Source of the DNA: Dongia_A sp044226685
GTDB lineage: Bacteria > Pseudomonadota > Alphaproteobacteria > Dongiales > Dongiaceae
DNA length: 64,000 nt
Reading direction: 5' to 3'
Assembly (NCBI GenBank): GCA_044226685.1
Contig: JBGAGP010000009.1
Location: 1 to 64,000 of the forward strand
The notes under the pieces are model-generated. The model was given only the letters and a program-made list of their open reading frames with translations, had not been told where the DNA came from and ran no database searches. This document shows, piece after piece, positions 8,391 to 16,167 of the stretch (positions are counted from its first letter, which is position 1; each line of letters starts with the position of its first letter). Position numbers and translations under genes: made by a program.

Positions 8391-9515
8391 ATGGACGCGA
8401 CCCCGCCGAGCCCGCCGCGGGCGGCGCGCAACCGGCTCGCGGCCTTGCTGAAGCGCGAGGCGGAGCTGCGGCTGGCGGCGCGGGTCACCGTCGCCGCTTT
8501 GCTCGCCTTCGTGCTTGCCAAGCTCCTCGGCTTCGCCCACGGCTATTGGGCGGTGATCACCGCCATCATCGTCATGCAGAGCAGCCTCGGCGGATCGGTG
8601 AAGGCGGCGGTCGACCGCCTGCTGGGCACGCTGGCCGGCGCGCTCTATGGCGCGGTGGTGGCGATCGCCCTGCCGCATGCGGAGGACTGGCAGCTGGGCC
8701 TCGCCATCGCCGCGGGCGTCGCGCCGCTGGCGCTGCTGGCGGCGGTCAAGCCGAGCTTCAAGGCAGCACCCATCACCGCCTTCATCGTGCTGGTGCCATT
8801 GTCGGGGCAGGCGCTGCCGCCGCTGGAATTCGCCCTCGACCGGATCCTGGAAATCTCCATCGGCAGCCTGGTCGGCATCGTCGTCTCGCTGCTGGTCTTG
8901 CCGGCACGGGCGCACAACCTGATGGCGCTGTCGGCCGCCCGCATCGTCGACCACAATGCCGCGCTGCTGAACCAGATCATCGAGAGCCTGCTGGCGGCCG
9001 AGGGCCGGCCGTCGCTGCAGGCGACCCATGCCGCCATCCGCGCCGCGCTGAAGAAACTTGAGGCCGCGGCGGAGGAGGCGGGGCGCGAGCGGCGCAGCTA
9101 TCTGACCGAGATGCCGGACCCGGAACCGATGGTGCGCACACTCTACCGGGTCCGCCACGACCTGGTCATGATCGGCCGCGCGACGGCGCGTCCGCTGCCT
9201 GCGGTGATCGCGCCCAGCCTGCGCGAGCCGCTGATCGACCTGCGCGCCGCCCTGCTCGATTTCCTGAAGGCCGGCAGCGCGGCGCTCCGGACCGGCGGCC
9301 CGGCGCCCGTACTCGATGCCGCGGACTCTGCCCTGCGCAAATACGGGACCGCGATGGACGCCTTGTGGTCGAACGAGACCATCCGCGCCCTGGCGGCGGA
9401 GGAGGCGGGCCGCATCTTCGCCCTGCGTTTCGCGCTGGAACAGCTGGGCCAGGATCTGCGCGACCTCGCCAACCGCATCGGCGAACTGGCGAAGCCCGGC
9501 GCCAGGCGCGTCTAG
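8391..9515 (+). CDS. FUSC-family inner-membrane protein (aromatic-acid exporter type)
   Basis: A protein of 374 residues with a single FUSC unit, about half the length of AaeB-like exporters. The N-terminal 180 residues carry about six membrane segments, including the family stretch GYWAVITAIIVMQ and SSLGGSVKAAVDRLLGTLAGA near residues 50-85. The C-terminal half is a soluble helical domain. Family members are implicated in export of aromatic or weak acids; tandem placement with a CoA-transferase suggests organic-acid handling, but that is inference. Its TAG stop overlaps the stop of the convergent extensin-like gene in a shared CTAG. Confidence 0.75.
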   Translation: MDATPPSPPRAARNRLAALLKREAELRLAARVTVAALLAFVLAKLLGFAHGYWAVITAIIVMQSSLGGSVKAAVDRLLGTLAGALYGAVVAIALPHAEDWQLGLAIAAGVAPLALLAAVKPSFKAAPITAFIVLVPLSGQALPPLEFALDRILEISIGSLVGIVVSLLVLPARAHNLMALSAARIVDHNAALLNQIIESLLAAEGRPSLQATHAAIRAALKKLEAAAEEAGRERRSYLTEMPDPEPMVRTLYRVRHDLVMIGRATARPLPAVIAPSLREPLIDLRAALLDFLKAGSAALRTGGPAPVLDAADSALRKYGTAMDALWSNETIRALAAEEAGRIFALRFALEQLGQDLRDLANRIGELAKPGARRV

Positions 9516-10237
9516 CGGCAGATGTGGAAACGCCCGAGATCCAGGTGGAAGTGGTTGGCGTGCAGCCGGTTGTAGTCCGGGCTGAGCACGACGTTGAACA
9601 GGCCACAGGCTTCGTCGCGCGCCGCCAGCAGGAAGCGCCCCTCGGCGGTCGGCGTCCCCCAGTCGTGCAGGATGGAGATGGTCCGGCCGTCGGCCAGGCG
9701 GAATCCCGCGATGTCGATGGCGTTTCCGGTCGCGTGCTGGCTGCGTCGGCCCCGGGTAGTGCCATTGATGTTGCGGCAGGCATAGGTGCCGAGGTGGTCG
9801 ATGCCCGCGATCGTGCTGCCAAGTTGCCGCGCGGCCAGGTCCTGCAAGCGCAATTGATACCAGCTGAGCGCGGCGACCAGGCCGCAGCTGGCATCGAAGG
9901 GGCTGCTATAGGCGATGCGCGGTTGCAGCGGATGCACCGCGTCGACCAGGCCGCAGCCGTCCTGCAGCGCTCGCCGCGGCACCGCGCGATAGGCCAGGCC
10001 GGCGCGGTCAAGGGCGGCGAAGCAGGCCGGCGCGTCGGCTGCAAGGCTGTTGACCTGCAAGCGGGCGAGCCAGCCTGGTTGCCGGTCGAGCGCCACGGCG
10101 CCCCACGGCGCCAGACTGGATGGGACACGCAGCCAGGATTGCTGGATTGCCGCCGCCGTGCCGATCAACCCGACCAGGACCAGCAGCGCCAGGCGGTGCC
10201 CGGCGCGGCTGGTGCGAAGCTTGTCGATCCTGCCCAT
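9512..10237 (-). CDS. Extensin-like C-terminal domain protein, putative periplasmic peptidase
   Basis: A protein of 241 residues if started at ATG 10237, with an N-terminal signal-anchor (HRLALLVLVGLIGTAAA). The C-terminal about 170 residues match the bacterial extensin-like domain, related to LAS/M15-type zinc peptidases: SQHATGNAIDIAGF supplies the HxxxxxxxD metal ligands and HANHFHLDLG supplies the HxH pair. Four cysteines could make disulfides, as expected outside the cytoplasm. A role in cell-wall remodelling is likely but untested. It shares its stop codon bases with the FUSC gene and is divergent from the pirin gene. Confidence 0.75.
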   Translation of the reverse strand: MGRIDKLRTSRAGHRLALLVLVGLIGTAAAIQQSWLRVPSSLAPWGAVALDRQPGWLARLQVNSLAADAPACFAALDRAGLAYRAVPRRALQDGCGLVDAVHPLQPRIAYSSPFDASCGLVAALSWYQLRLQDLAARQLGSTIAGIDHLGTYACRNINGTTRGRRSQHATGNAIDIAGFRLADGRTISILHDWGTPTAEGRFLLAARDEACGLFNVVLSPDYNRLHANHFHLDLGRFHICR

Positions 10238-10376
10238 GCCATGCGACCCTGCCCGGGCTTTGTGGCGTTCCTCGGGCGGGAATTGTCCACCGCCAGGAAA
10301 CAATCATTTGCAAGCGGATGGATTTCCGGCATGGGCCCGCCGGACCATATAGTCGGCACAGCATAAGGAGCAGCCC

Positions 10377-11264
10377 ATGACGCCCGCGATGCCAAGCCAA
10401 GCCAAATCCAGCCCTGCCATGGAGAGCCGCCACCCGGTGGCGGTGCTGCGCGGCCTGCCGGCCAGCGACGGCGCCGGGGTGAAGCTGACCCGGGTCATCG
10501 GCCAGCCGAAACTGCCCGATCTCGACCCCTTCCTGATGCTGGACGAGTTCGGCTCGGACAAGGGCGCCGACTACATCGGCGGCTTCCCCGATCATCCGCA
10601 TCGCGGCTTCGAGACGGTGACCTACATGCTCGCCGGGCGCATGCGCCATGGCGACAACCAGGGCAATGTCGGCCTGCTGCGGCCGGGCAGCGTGCAGTGG
10701 ATGACCGCCGGGCGCGGCATCATCCATTCCGAGATGCCGGAGCAGGAGGACGGCCTGATGCAGGGCTTCCAGCTCTGGGTCAACCTGCCGGCCAAGGACA
10801 AGATGTGCAAGCCGCGCTACCAGGACATCGACCCGGAGAAGATCCCGGTGGTCGAACGTGCCGACGGCATCCGCGTGAAGGTGCTGGCCGGCAGCTTCGA
10901 CGGCGTCACCGGCCCGGTCTCGGCGGTGGCGACGGAGCCGCTCTATCTCGATATCTCGCTGCCGGCGGGCGCGGCGCTCGACGTGGCGGTGCCGGCGCAA
11001 CACAACGCGTTCGCCTATCCGTTCGAGGGCACGGCGCGCATCGGGGCATCGGTGGACGCGAAAGTCATCGCGCGCGGCGAGATCGCGGTGCTCAGCCTCG
11101 GCGCCGGCGTTCATCTGGCGGCGGAGAATGGCCCGGCGCGCCTGATCCTGGTCGCCGGCCGGCCGCTGCGCGAGCCGGTGGCGAAATACGGCCCCTTCGT
11201 CATGAACACCCCGGACGAGATTCGCCAGGCGATCGCCGACTACCAGGCCGGCCGCTTCGTCTGA
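10377..11264 (+). CDS. Pirin-family protein
   Basis: A protein of 295 residues. The N-terminal cupin shows the pirin signature: PDHPHRGFETVTYML followed by GRGIIHSEMPEQ, giving three metal-binding histidines and a glutamate, and then FQLWVNLPAKDKM. A second degenerate cupin (Pirin_C) occupies about 175-285. Bacterial pirins range from quercetinase-like dioxygenases to regulators of metabolic enzymes, so the role is open. AAGGAG lies 8 bases before the ATG. The divergent extensin-like gene starts 139 bases upstream. Confidence 0.87.
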   Translation: MTPAMPSQAKSSPAMESRHPVAVLRGLPASDGAGVKLTRVIGQPKLPDLDPFLMLDEFGSDKGADYIGGFPDHPHRGFETVTYMLAGRMRHGDNQGNVGLLRPGSVQWMTAGRGIIHSEMPEQEDGLMQGFQLWVNLPAKDKMCKPRYQDIDPEKIPVVERADGIRVKVLAGSFDGVTGPVSAVATEPLYLDISLPAGAALDVAVPAQHNAFAYPFEGTARIGASVDAKVIARGEIAVLSLGAGVHLAAENGPARLILVAGRPLREPVAKYGPFVMNTPDEIRQAIADYQAGRFV

Positions 11265-11286
11265 CGCCGCGCCGCCGTCGCGCCGG

Positions 11287-12231
11287 TCACGCCAAGCCGG
11301 CGCGGGCGACCGCGGGGCGCGGCCCCGGATCGCGCGGGGTCGGCGGCGCCGCCTCGCCGGATTGATACGCATAGATGGTCTTGGCGCCGCCGCCATAATC
11401 GGGCGGCATCGGACAGGGCTCCGGGTCCAGATGCGCCCAGCGCGCCCGCTCGCCCCGCACCGCGAAGCGGTTGTGCGGCGAGGTATAGCTTTCCGGCGAG
11501 TGATAGGGAAATGCGTCCGCCGCCGCGTAGGCGTTGATCAGCAGCGGCCGCCCGTTGGCGCGCGTCGTCGGCCGCGAGCCGTGCACGGCGCGGCCGTGAT
11601 GCACGGTGATCGAACCGCGCGGGCCGGGCAGATAGCGGGCGCTGGCCAGGTCCAGCCGGGCCAGGTCGGTGTCGCGGATCGATCCGGTCCACACGCCGCG
11701 CGCGTCATAGTGCTCGTAGAAGGGACCGCGATGGCTGCTGGGAATGACGCCCAGCGGCCCGTCCTCCAGCGTCACGTCGGACAAATAGCAGCCGATCGCC
11801 AGCACGTTGTGGTTGGTGTGCGGGTAGAACGGCAGGTCCTGGTGCCATTTCACCTCGTCCCGCCCGTCGCTCCATTTGAAATTGAGCTTGGCGTGATTGA
11901 AGGCGACATCCGGGCCCAGCAGATCGGCCGCCACATCGGCGATGACCCCGGTCGCGAAGTCCCAATAGACCGGGTCGATCCGGTCCGGGTCGATCAGCCG
12001 GCGCACCACCGGCTTTTCCCGGCTGTGGCCGGGCCCGAGATCGATCTCGCGGCTGGAGCCGGCGAGGTCGCGGCTGCGCTCGACCCAGTCCGCGGTGGTC
12101 GCAGTCAACCTGGCGATCGTGGCTTCGTCGATCAGCCGCTCGACCAGCAGATAGCCCTGCTCGAAGTAGGCTTCGCGCTGTGCCTGGGTGAGCACGCGCG
12201 GCGCATGGGCCAATATCTTCTCGGGCGTCAT
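11287..12231 (-). CDS. Phytanoyl-CoA dioxygenase (PhyH) family Fe(II)/2-oxoglutarate oxygenase
   Basis: A protein of 314 residues. The iron triad is visible: KWHQDLPF near residue 139 gives the HxD pair, and HHGRAVHGSRP near 225 gives the distal histidine with the 2-oxoglutarate-binding arginine. ATG 12231 has AGGAG 7 bases upstream; longer in-frame starts lack a site. Family members hydroxylate diverse small molecules, from fatty acyl-CoA to antibiotics and compatible solutes. Nothing nearby fixes the substrate. The gene is convergent with pirin, with a gap of about 20 bases. Confidence 0.82.
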   Translation of the reverse strand: MTPEKILAHAPRVLTQAQREAYFEQGYLLVERLIDEATIARLTATTADWVERSRDLAGSSREIDLGPGHSREKPVVRRLIDPDRIDPVYWDFATGVIADVAADLLGPDVAFNHAKLNFKWSDGRDEVKWHQDLPFYPHTNHNVLAIGCYLSDVTLEDGPLGVIPSSHRGPFYEHYDARGVWTGSIRDTDLARLDLASARYLPGPRGSITVHHGRAVHGSRPTTRANGRPLLINAYAAADAFPYHSPESYTSPHNRFAVRGERARWAHLDPEPCPMPPDYGGGAKTIYAYQSGEAAPPTPRDPGPRPAVARAGLA

Positions 12232-12414
12232 CGGGTGCTCCTGTAATCCGCAGCCTTCCAGCCGGGCCGAGCTTGTCGTTCCCGATGGCAATTGGCAAGG
12301 CGGGACCCGCGCTCGCACAAGACTCACGGCACCAGCGGCCGCCGGCAGCGGCGCCGCGCGGGAGGGCCTTGGCCCACTTGACGCCGGCCCGCCGGGATGC
12401 AAGGTCAGGGCATC

Positions 12415-12794
12415 ATGGCCTCGCAATCCACGTCATCTATGCCGCGCGCCGTCGCCGAAATCGCCAGCTACCACGCGCACATCTATTTCGATGCCGGCAG
12501 CCGCCCGCGCGCGGCGCGGCTGCGTGAGCTGATCGCCGAGCGTTTCACGGCCAGGTGGCCTTTGCGGTGGAGGAATTCCCGCGCTTCGTCCCCTGGCTGA
12601 TGCTCAATCGCGATGGGTTGAGCGTGCTGGTGCATCCCAACACCCTGTGGCCGAAGGACGATCACCTGGTGCATGCGCTGTGGCTGGGCGACGCGCTGCC
12701 GATCGACGATTCGATGCTGCCGGTCGAGGTGCCCTCGCGTGCGGCGATCGAGGAGTTGCCGCCGCCCAACACCGCGCCGACGCTCGATCCCTAG
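12415..12794 (+). pseudogene. DOPA 4,5-dioxygenase family gene broken by an internal deletion/frameshift
   Basis: Frame A from ATG 12415 encodes the family N-terminus (IASYHAHIYFDAGSRPRA..RELIAERF) up to about 12545. The C-terminal half (QVAFAVEEFPRFVPWL, then LSVLVHPNT and DDHLVHALWLG) continues in a different frame (+2) from about 12552 to the stop at 12794. Between the two halves the family normally has 25-30 residues with a G-x-H-x-x-PVGPHP metal-binding motif, which is absent. The break therefore looks like an out-of-frame deletion near 12545-12555 rather than a one-base error. The remaining histidines would not give an active extradiol-type site. A sequencing or assembly fault is the alternative. 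Confidence 0.72.
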
Positions 12795-12806
12795 GCGCCA
12801 CTGGCG

Positions 12807-13178
12807 TCAATCGAAGGTGGAAGCCGGTGACTTGAGATCTGCCCAGCGCGGCAGCTTGAGCTTGCGCGCCTTGTAGACCCAGTAAGAGGCCATTATGGCT
12901 CCAAAGAGCGCGCCGCTTAAGCCGGCGCTGACAATCGCACCTGTGACGGACGTGGTTTGGTGCCGCCAGGATATGAACCACATCGTGACGCCCCAGAACA
13001 CGCCAAACCAGCTGCCCTGGAACAGGAAATTAACGGCGAAGCCGGCAAGGGGCGGCGGCGGGATCGGAACTCCTGCGCGCCAGAGCAGGCGATAGAGCGG
13101 CGGCGCATAGTTGCTGCGCCACATGCCGGTGTCGGCCAGCATTTGCAGCGCCACGTCGAGCTTCGCTTGAAAGGTCAC
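12807..13178 (-). CDS. DUF6404-family small membrane protein
   Basis: A protein of 123 residues from GTG 13178, which has a G-rich site (GGGGGCGGCC) just upstream; a TTG 12 bases earlier lacks one. The conserved look is an amphipathic N-terminus with NYAPPLYRLLWRAG, then two hydrophobic segments (FAVNFLFQGSWFGVFWGVTM and IVSAGLSGALFGAIMASYWV) and a basic C-terminus. The function of the family is unknown. It stands alone between the broken DOPA-dioxygenase gene and the intradiol dioxygenase. Confidence 0.6.
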   Translation of the reverse strand: MTFQAKLDVALQMLADTGMWRSNYAPPLYRLLWRAGVPIPPPPLAGFAVNFLFQGSWFGVFWGVTMWFISWRHQTTSVTGAIVSAGLSGALFGAIMASYWVYKARKLKLPRWADLKSPASTFD

Positions 13179-13251
13179 GGCCGCCCCCAATGGAGGTCGC
13201 CAGGATAGCAGGGCTCAGCCCGCGCACCAATCCCGGCGGCAGCCCACCGTC

Positions 13252-13776
13252 TCAGCTGCCCGCGATCACGAAGTCGAAGCGGGGCTCGCCGGGGAAATAG
13301 AGCTGGGTGGTGAGGATGTTGCCGCCGGGCGCCTGGACCTTGACGTGGAAATGCCGGGTGCGGCCCGGATAGAGGCCGGGCACGATGGTCTCGAAGACGA
13401 AGCGGCCCGCGGCATCGGTGAACTGGTGGCCGCGCAGGCGGTAGCCCTGGTTGTCATAGACGCCCGCCGCATTGGCGTGCCAGAGGTCGACGAGCGCGCC
13501 CGCGATGGGCCGGCATTGCGGATCGAGCGCGAAACCGACCAGGGCGATGCGGGCACCGTCGATGCCGTCGGCGACAAGATTGCCGCGTTCCGGGGAGTTC
13601 GGCGTGAAATAGGGGCCTTCGGTCTGGGCCGGTGTCAAGTCGTCCGCGTCCGCGCAGACCGGCGTCAGCGGCAGAATCGGCGTTGCGGCGCGCGGCTGGT
13701 GCGGCAGGATCGCGGCCGATCCGGCCGCGAGGCCGAAGCCCAGCAGCCCGCGCCGCGACCAGCGGGAAATCGTCAT
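13252..13776 (-). CDS. TAT-exported intradiol ring-cleavage dioxygenase-like protein
   Basis: A protein of 174 residues. The N-terminus SRWSRRGLLGFGLAAGSAA is a twin-arginine-type signal. The mature part has the intradiol beta-sandwich signature: TEGPYF, GALVDLWHANAAGVYD, GYRLRGHQFTDAAGRF and GLYPGRTRHFHVKV, with two tyrosines and two histidines as the Fe(III) ligand set of protocatechuate/catechol dioxygenases. Its length is short even for exported one-subunit members and the C-terminus ends soon after LYFPGEPRF. The substrate is unknown; catechol-like compounds are expected from the family. The FadR-type regulator lies 69 bases upstream on the same strand. Confidence 0.75.
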   Translation of the reverse strand: MTISRWSRRGLLGFGLAAGSAAILPHQPRAATPILPLTPVCADADDLTPAQTEGPYFTPNSPERGNLVADGIDGARIALVGFALDPQCRPIAGALVDLWHANAAGVYDNQGYRLRGHQFTDAAGRFVFETIVPGLYPGRTRHFHVKVQAPGGNILTTQLYFPGEPRFDFVIAGS

Positions 13777-13845
13777 GTCTTAAGGCCTGTCACCTGTTGT
13801 GGTCACCGGTTCAACGCGGCGACGCAGCGAAACCTGCGCTTCGCC

Positions 13846-14616
13846 TCAACTCGCCTGCTCGACCGGGAAGGCGTAGGTGTTGACGTGGCGTTGCACGTCG
13901 CTCAAATGCCGCTGCATGCATTCGTAGGCGCGCTCGCTGTTGCGCGCGGCAATCGCCTCGTAGATCTCCTGGTGCGAGGCGGAATGCACCGACTGGCGCT
14001 TGAAGCAATGCGCGTTCTCGCCCAGGCGCCGCCAGGCGGCATCGCGCCGGCTGGCACTCAGCACGTCGAACAGCGCCAGGAACAGGGCATTGCGCGCCGC
14101 CTCGGCCACGGCGCGGTGGAATGCCTCGTCGGCCTTCTCGTAGACCAGCGGGTCGGACGCATCCTTGGTCGCCCCCACGAGGCCTTCCAGCCGCCGGATA
14201 TCGGCCTGGGAGGCGCGCAGCGCCGCCAACCGCGCCACCACCGGCTCGATCGCAAGGCGCACCTCGATCACCTCCAGCGGATTGGTGAATTCCAGGATGC
14301 GGTCGAAGGGGATGGCCGCCAGGGCGCCGTTCAGATGAGCATCCGCCCGCTGTGCCGCGCCATTGCCGGTGCGCGCCGCGCCATTGGTCGCCTGGCCGTT
14401 GCCGCCCTTGCCCTGGACGAAGGTGCCGCGGCCCTGGTGGCGGGTGATCTCGCCCTCGCGCTCCAGGATCTCCAGCGCCCGCCGCAGGGACCGGCGCCCG
14501 ACCCCCATTTCGTTGGCCAGCGTGCGCTCCGGCGGCATGCGTCCGTCGGCGCCGACGCCGCCATTGGCGATCAACTGGCGCAGCTTGCTCAAGGTCTGGT
14601 CGGAATGCTGCAACAT
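13846..14616 (-). CDS. GntR/FadR-family transcriptional regulator
   Basis: A protein of 256 residues from ATG 14616, with GAAGGGG about 10 bases upstream. An N-terminal winged helix (RMPPERTLANEMGVGRRSLRRALEILEREGEI) is followed by a low-complexity Gly/Ala/Asn linker at about 70-95 and a C-terminal FCD helical domain (EVRLAIEPVVARLAA, ADEAFHRAVAEAA, HQEIYEAI), whose Asp/His residues usually bind a metal that contacts a carboxylate ligand. It faces the cupin-dioxygenase operon across 365 bases holding a clear dyad, so it is the best candidate regulator of that operon and may be autoregulated. The ligand is unknown; an aromatic or pyridine carboxylate would fit the context. Confidence 0.85.
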   Translation of the reverse strand: MLQHSDQTLSKLRQLIANGGVGADGRMPPERTLANEMGVGRRSLRRALEILEREGEITRHQGRGTFVQGKGGNGQATNGAARTGNGAAQRADAHLNGALAAIPFDRILEFTNPLEVIEVRLAIEPVVARLAALRASQADIRRLEGLVGATKDASDPLVYEKADEAFHRAVAEAARNALFLALFDVLSASRRDAAWRRLGENAHCFKRQSVHSASHQEIYEAIAARNSERAYECMQRHLSDVQRHVNTYAFPVEQAS

Positions 14617-14712
14617 GGATTTCAATCCCCTTCTGCCGCGGCGCACCCAAACGGGACCATTCGCTTGGATTGGCGCACCGCCACGCTCGGCCGGGCCGAT
14701 TGGTGCATATAT

Positions 14713-14742
14713 GGTTCAGACTCGCCCCCGCGACCCTGAACC
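14713..14742. promoter_or_regulatory. Inverted repeat in the divergent FadR-type/cupin promoter region
   Basis: The arms GGTTCAG (14713-14719) and CTGAACC (14736-14742) are separated by 16 bases. They lie about 100 bases upstream of the regulator start and share the core GGTTCA with the stronger dyad at 14933. It may be a second operator for the divergent regulator. ATTGGCGCA and ATTGGTGCA occur as direct repeats just before it (about 14668 and 14699). Confidence 0.4.
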
Positions 14743-14932
14743 GCATGATGCGGCGGGATGGTCCGCTTGTAAACCGATCTCGCGCCAAGCGGCGGATAGC
14801 AGGACCAAGGTCCGCATCGGCGATCTCCGGCGCCGGCGAACCATCGCGCGCGAATGCCGCGCCCAATGGATCGGTGTTGACGAGCCTTTGGCGGAATGGT
14901 TACGGTTGATGCAGGGATTGAGGGCGATCTGA

Positions 14933-14954
14933 AACCAATCGGTCAAAATTGGTT
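14933..14954. promoter_or_regulatory. Perfect 7-bp dyad, probable operator of the cupin operon
   Basis: AACCAAT (14933-14939) and ATTGGTT (14948-14954) flank an 8-base spacer. The dyad ends 28 bases before the cupin start and so overlaps the expected promoter/leader. A nearby FadR-type regulator is divergent. The dyad is longer than the usual short TnGTnnnACnA FadR half-sites, so the binding protein is inferred from position only. Confidence 0.5.
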
Positions 14955-14981
14955 CAAGGGTCGGCAGGCAGGAGGGGCGGA

Positions 14982-16127
14982 ATGACGGCGAAGGCCAGGC
15001 TCGAAGGGCACAATCTGCAGGCGGCTCTCGATCAGTTGCATGCCGATGTGGCCGCCAACAACATGGCGCCCTATTGGGTGGTCGACCGCACCATCAAGAA
15101 CGACGAGGAACGCCAGATCCTCGACAAGCGCAAGGCGATCCCCTTCATCTGGAAATACAAGGGCGAGATCGAGCCGCTGCTGCATCGTTCGGCGGAGCTC
15201 ATCACCACCGAGACCTCGGAACGCCGCTCCCTCGTGCTGGTCAATCCGGGCCTGGCGCCGAAGCGCGCGGTAGTCAGCACCATGTACGTCGCCTACCGGC
15301 TGAACGACCCCAACGAGATCATGCCGCCGCACCGGCATTCGCCGAACGCGATCCGCCTGGGCCTCACCGGCAAGCAGAACTTCACCGGCGTCGAGGGCGA
15401 GGACATCTCCTTCGGCCCCGGCGACCTGGTGCTCACGCCGCACGACACCTGGCACAACCACGGCAACGAAGGCGACGACAACGCGATCAACCTCAGCGTG
15501 CTCGACCTGCCCCTGGTGGAGACCTTGAACGCGATCTATTTCGAGCACGACTACAAGGAAGAAGAGGAGGGCGTGCGCGTCAGCAAGGCGATGCAGTCGG
15601 CGCGCTTCCCGCGGGGTTACTCGCAGGACATCTACGGCTCCGGCGGGTTGCTGCCGCGCTTCGTCTCGCACCATCGCGGCACGGGTGCCGCCTCGCCGAT
15701 GTACGTCTACCGCTACGACATGATGCGCGAGGCGCTGGAAAAATTCCGGAATTGGGACGGCGACCCGCACGAAGCCATCATGATCGAGTATGTCAATCCG
15801 CTCACCGGCTCCAGCATCTACAAGACGATCACGTTCTTCATGCAGATGCTGCGCCCGGGCGAGAAGACCCTGCCCTTGAAGCAGAATGCCAGCCTCACCG
15901 TCTCGCCTTTCGAGGGCAGCGGCTATTCCATCGTCGGCGGCAGGAAGATCGAATGGGATCCGTTCGATACTTTCGCGGTGCCCGGTGGCGAATGGTGCGA
16001 GCACGTGAACACGTCGAGCAGCCCGGCGATCCTGTTCGTGGCCAGCGACGAACCGACCCTGAAGGCACTGGCGCTCTATCAGAAGCACGGCAAGCTGAAG
16101 TCGGGCGAGGTGACGCGGCTGTTCTAG
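14982..16127 (+). CDS. Gentisate/salicylate 1,2-dioxygenase-like bicupin ring-cleavage dioxygenase
   Basis: A protein of 381 residues, normal for the family. The first cupin carries the Fe(II) ligands His117, His119 (PPHRHSPNAIRL) and His158 (TPHDTWHNHGN). The second cupin lies at about 255-370. The family opens aromatic rings between a hydroxylated carbon and the adjacent carboxylated carbon (gentisate, salicylate, 1-hydroxy-2-naphthoate, 5-nitrosalicylate). ATG 14982 is set by AGGAGGGG just upstream. It heads a same-strand run with LVIVD-repeat, RidA and GST genes and then vitamin B6 catabolic genes. No other gentisate-pathway gene is nearby, so I infer that a hydroxypyridine carboxylate such as HMPDC may be the substrate. 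A plain salicylate-type enzyme is the alternative. Confidence 0.8.
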   Translation: MTAKARLEGHNLQAALDQLHADVAANNMAPYWVVDRTIKNDEERQILDKRKAIPFIWKYKGEIEPLLHRSAELITTETSERRSLVLVNPGLAPKRAVVSTMYVAYRLNDPNEIMPPHRHSPNAIRLGLTGKQNFTGVEGEDISFGPGDLVLTPHDTWHNHGNEGDDNAINLSVLDLPLVETLNAIYFEHDYKEEEEGVRVSKAMQSARFPRGYSQDIYGSGGLLPRFVSHHRGTGAASPMYVYRYDMMREALEKFRNWDGDPHEAIMIEYVNPLTGSSIYKTITFFMQMLRPGEKTLPLKQNASLTVSPFEGSGYSIVGGRKIEWDPFDTFAVPGGEWCEHVNTSSSPAILFVASDEPTLKALALYQKHGKLKSGEVTRLF

Positions 16128-16167
16128 CTCCGGTCCGGTTTCAACCGCTTCAATTCGCGCGAGTACC

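Noticed and set aside
13252..13776. Intradiol dioxygenase as the pyridine-ring opener
   Set aside because: It carries an export signal, lies outside the operon on the opposite strand, and its family needs a catechol with two adjacent hydroxyls, which HMPDC lacks.
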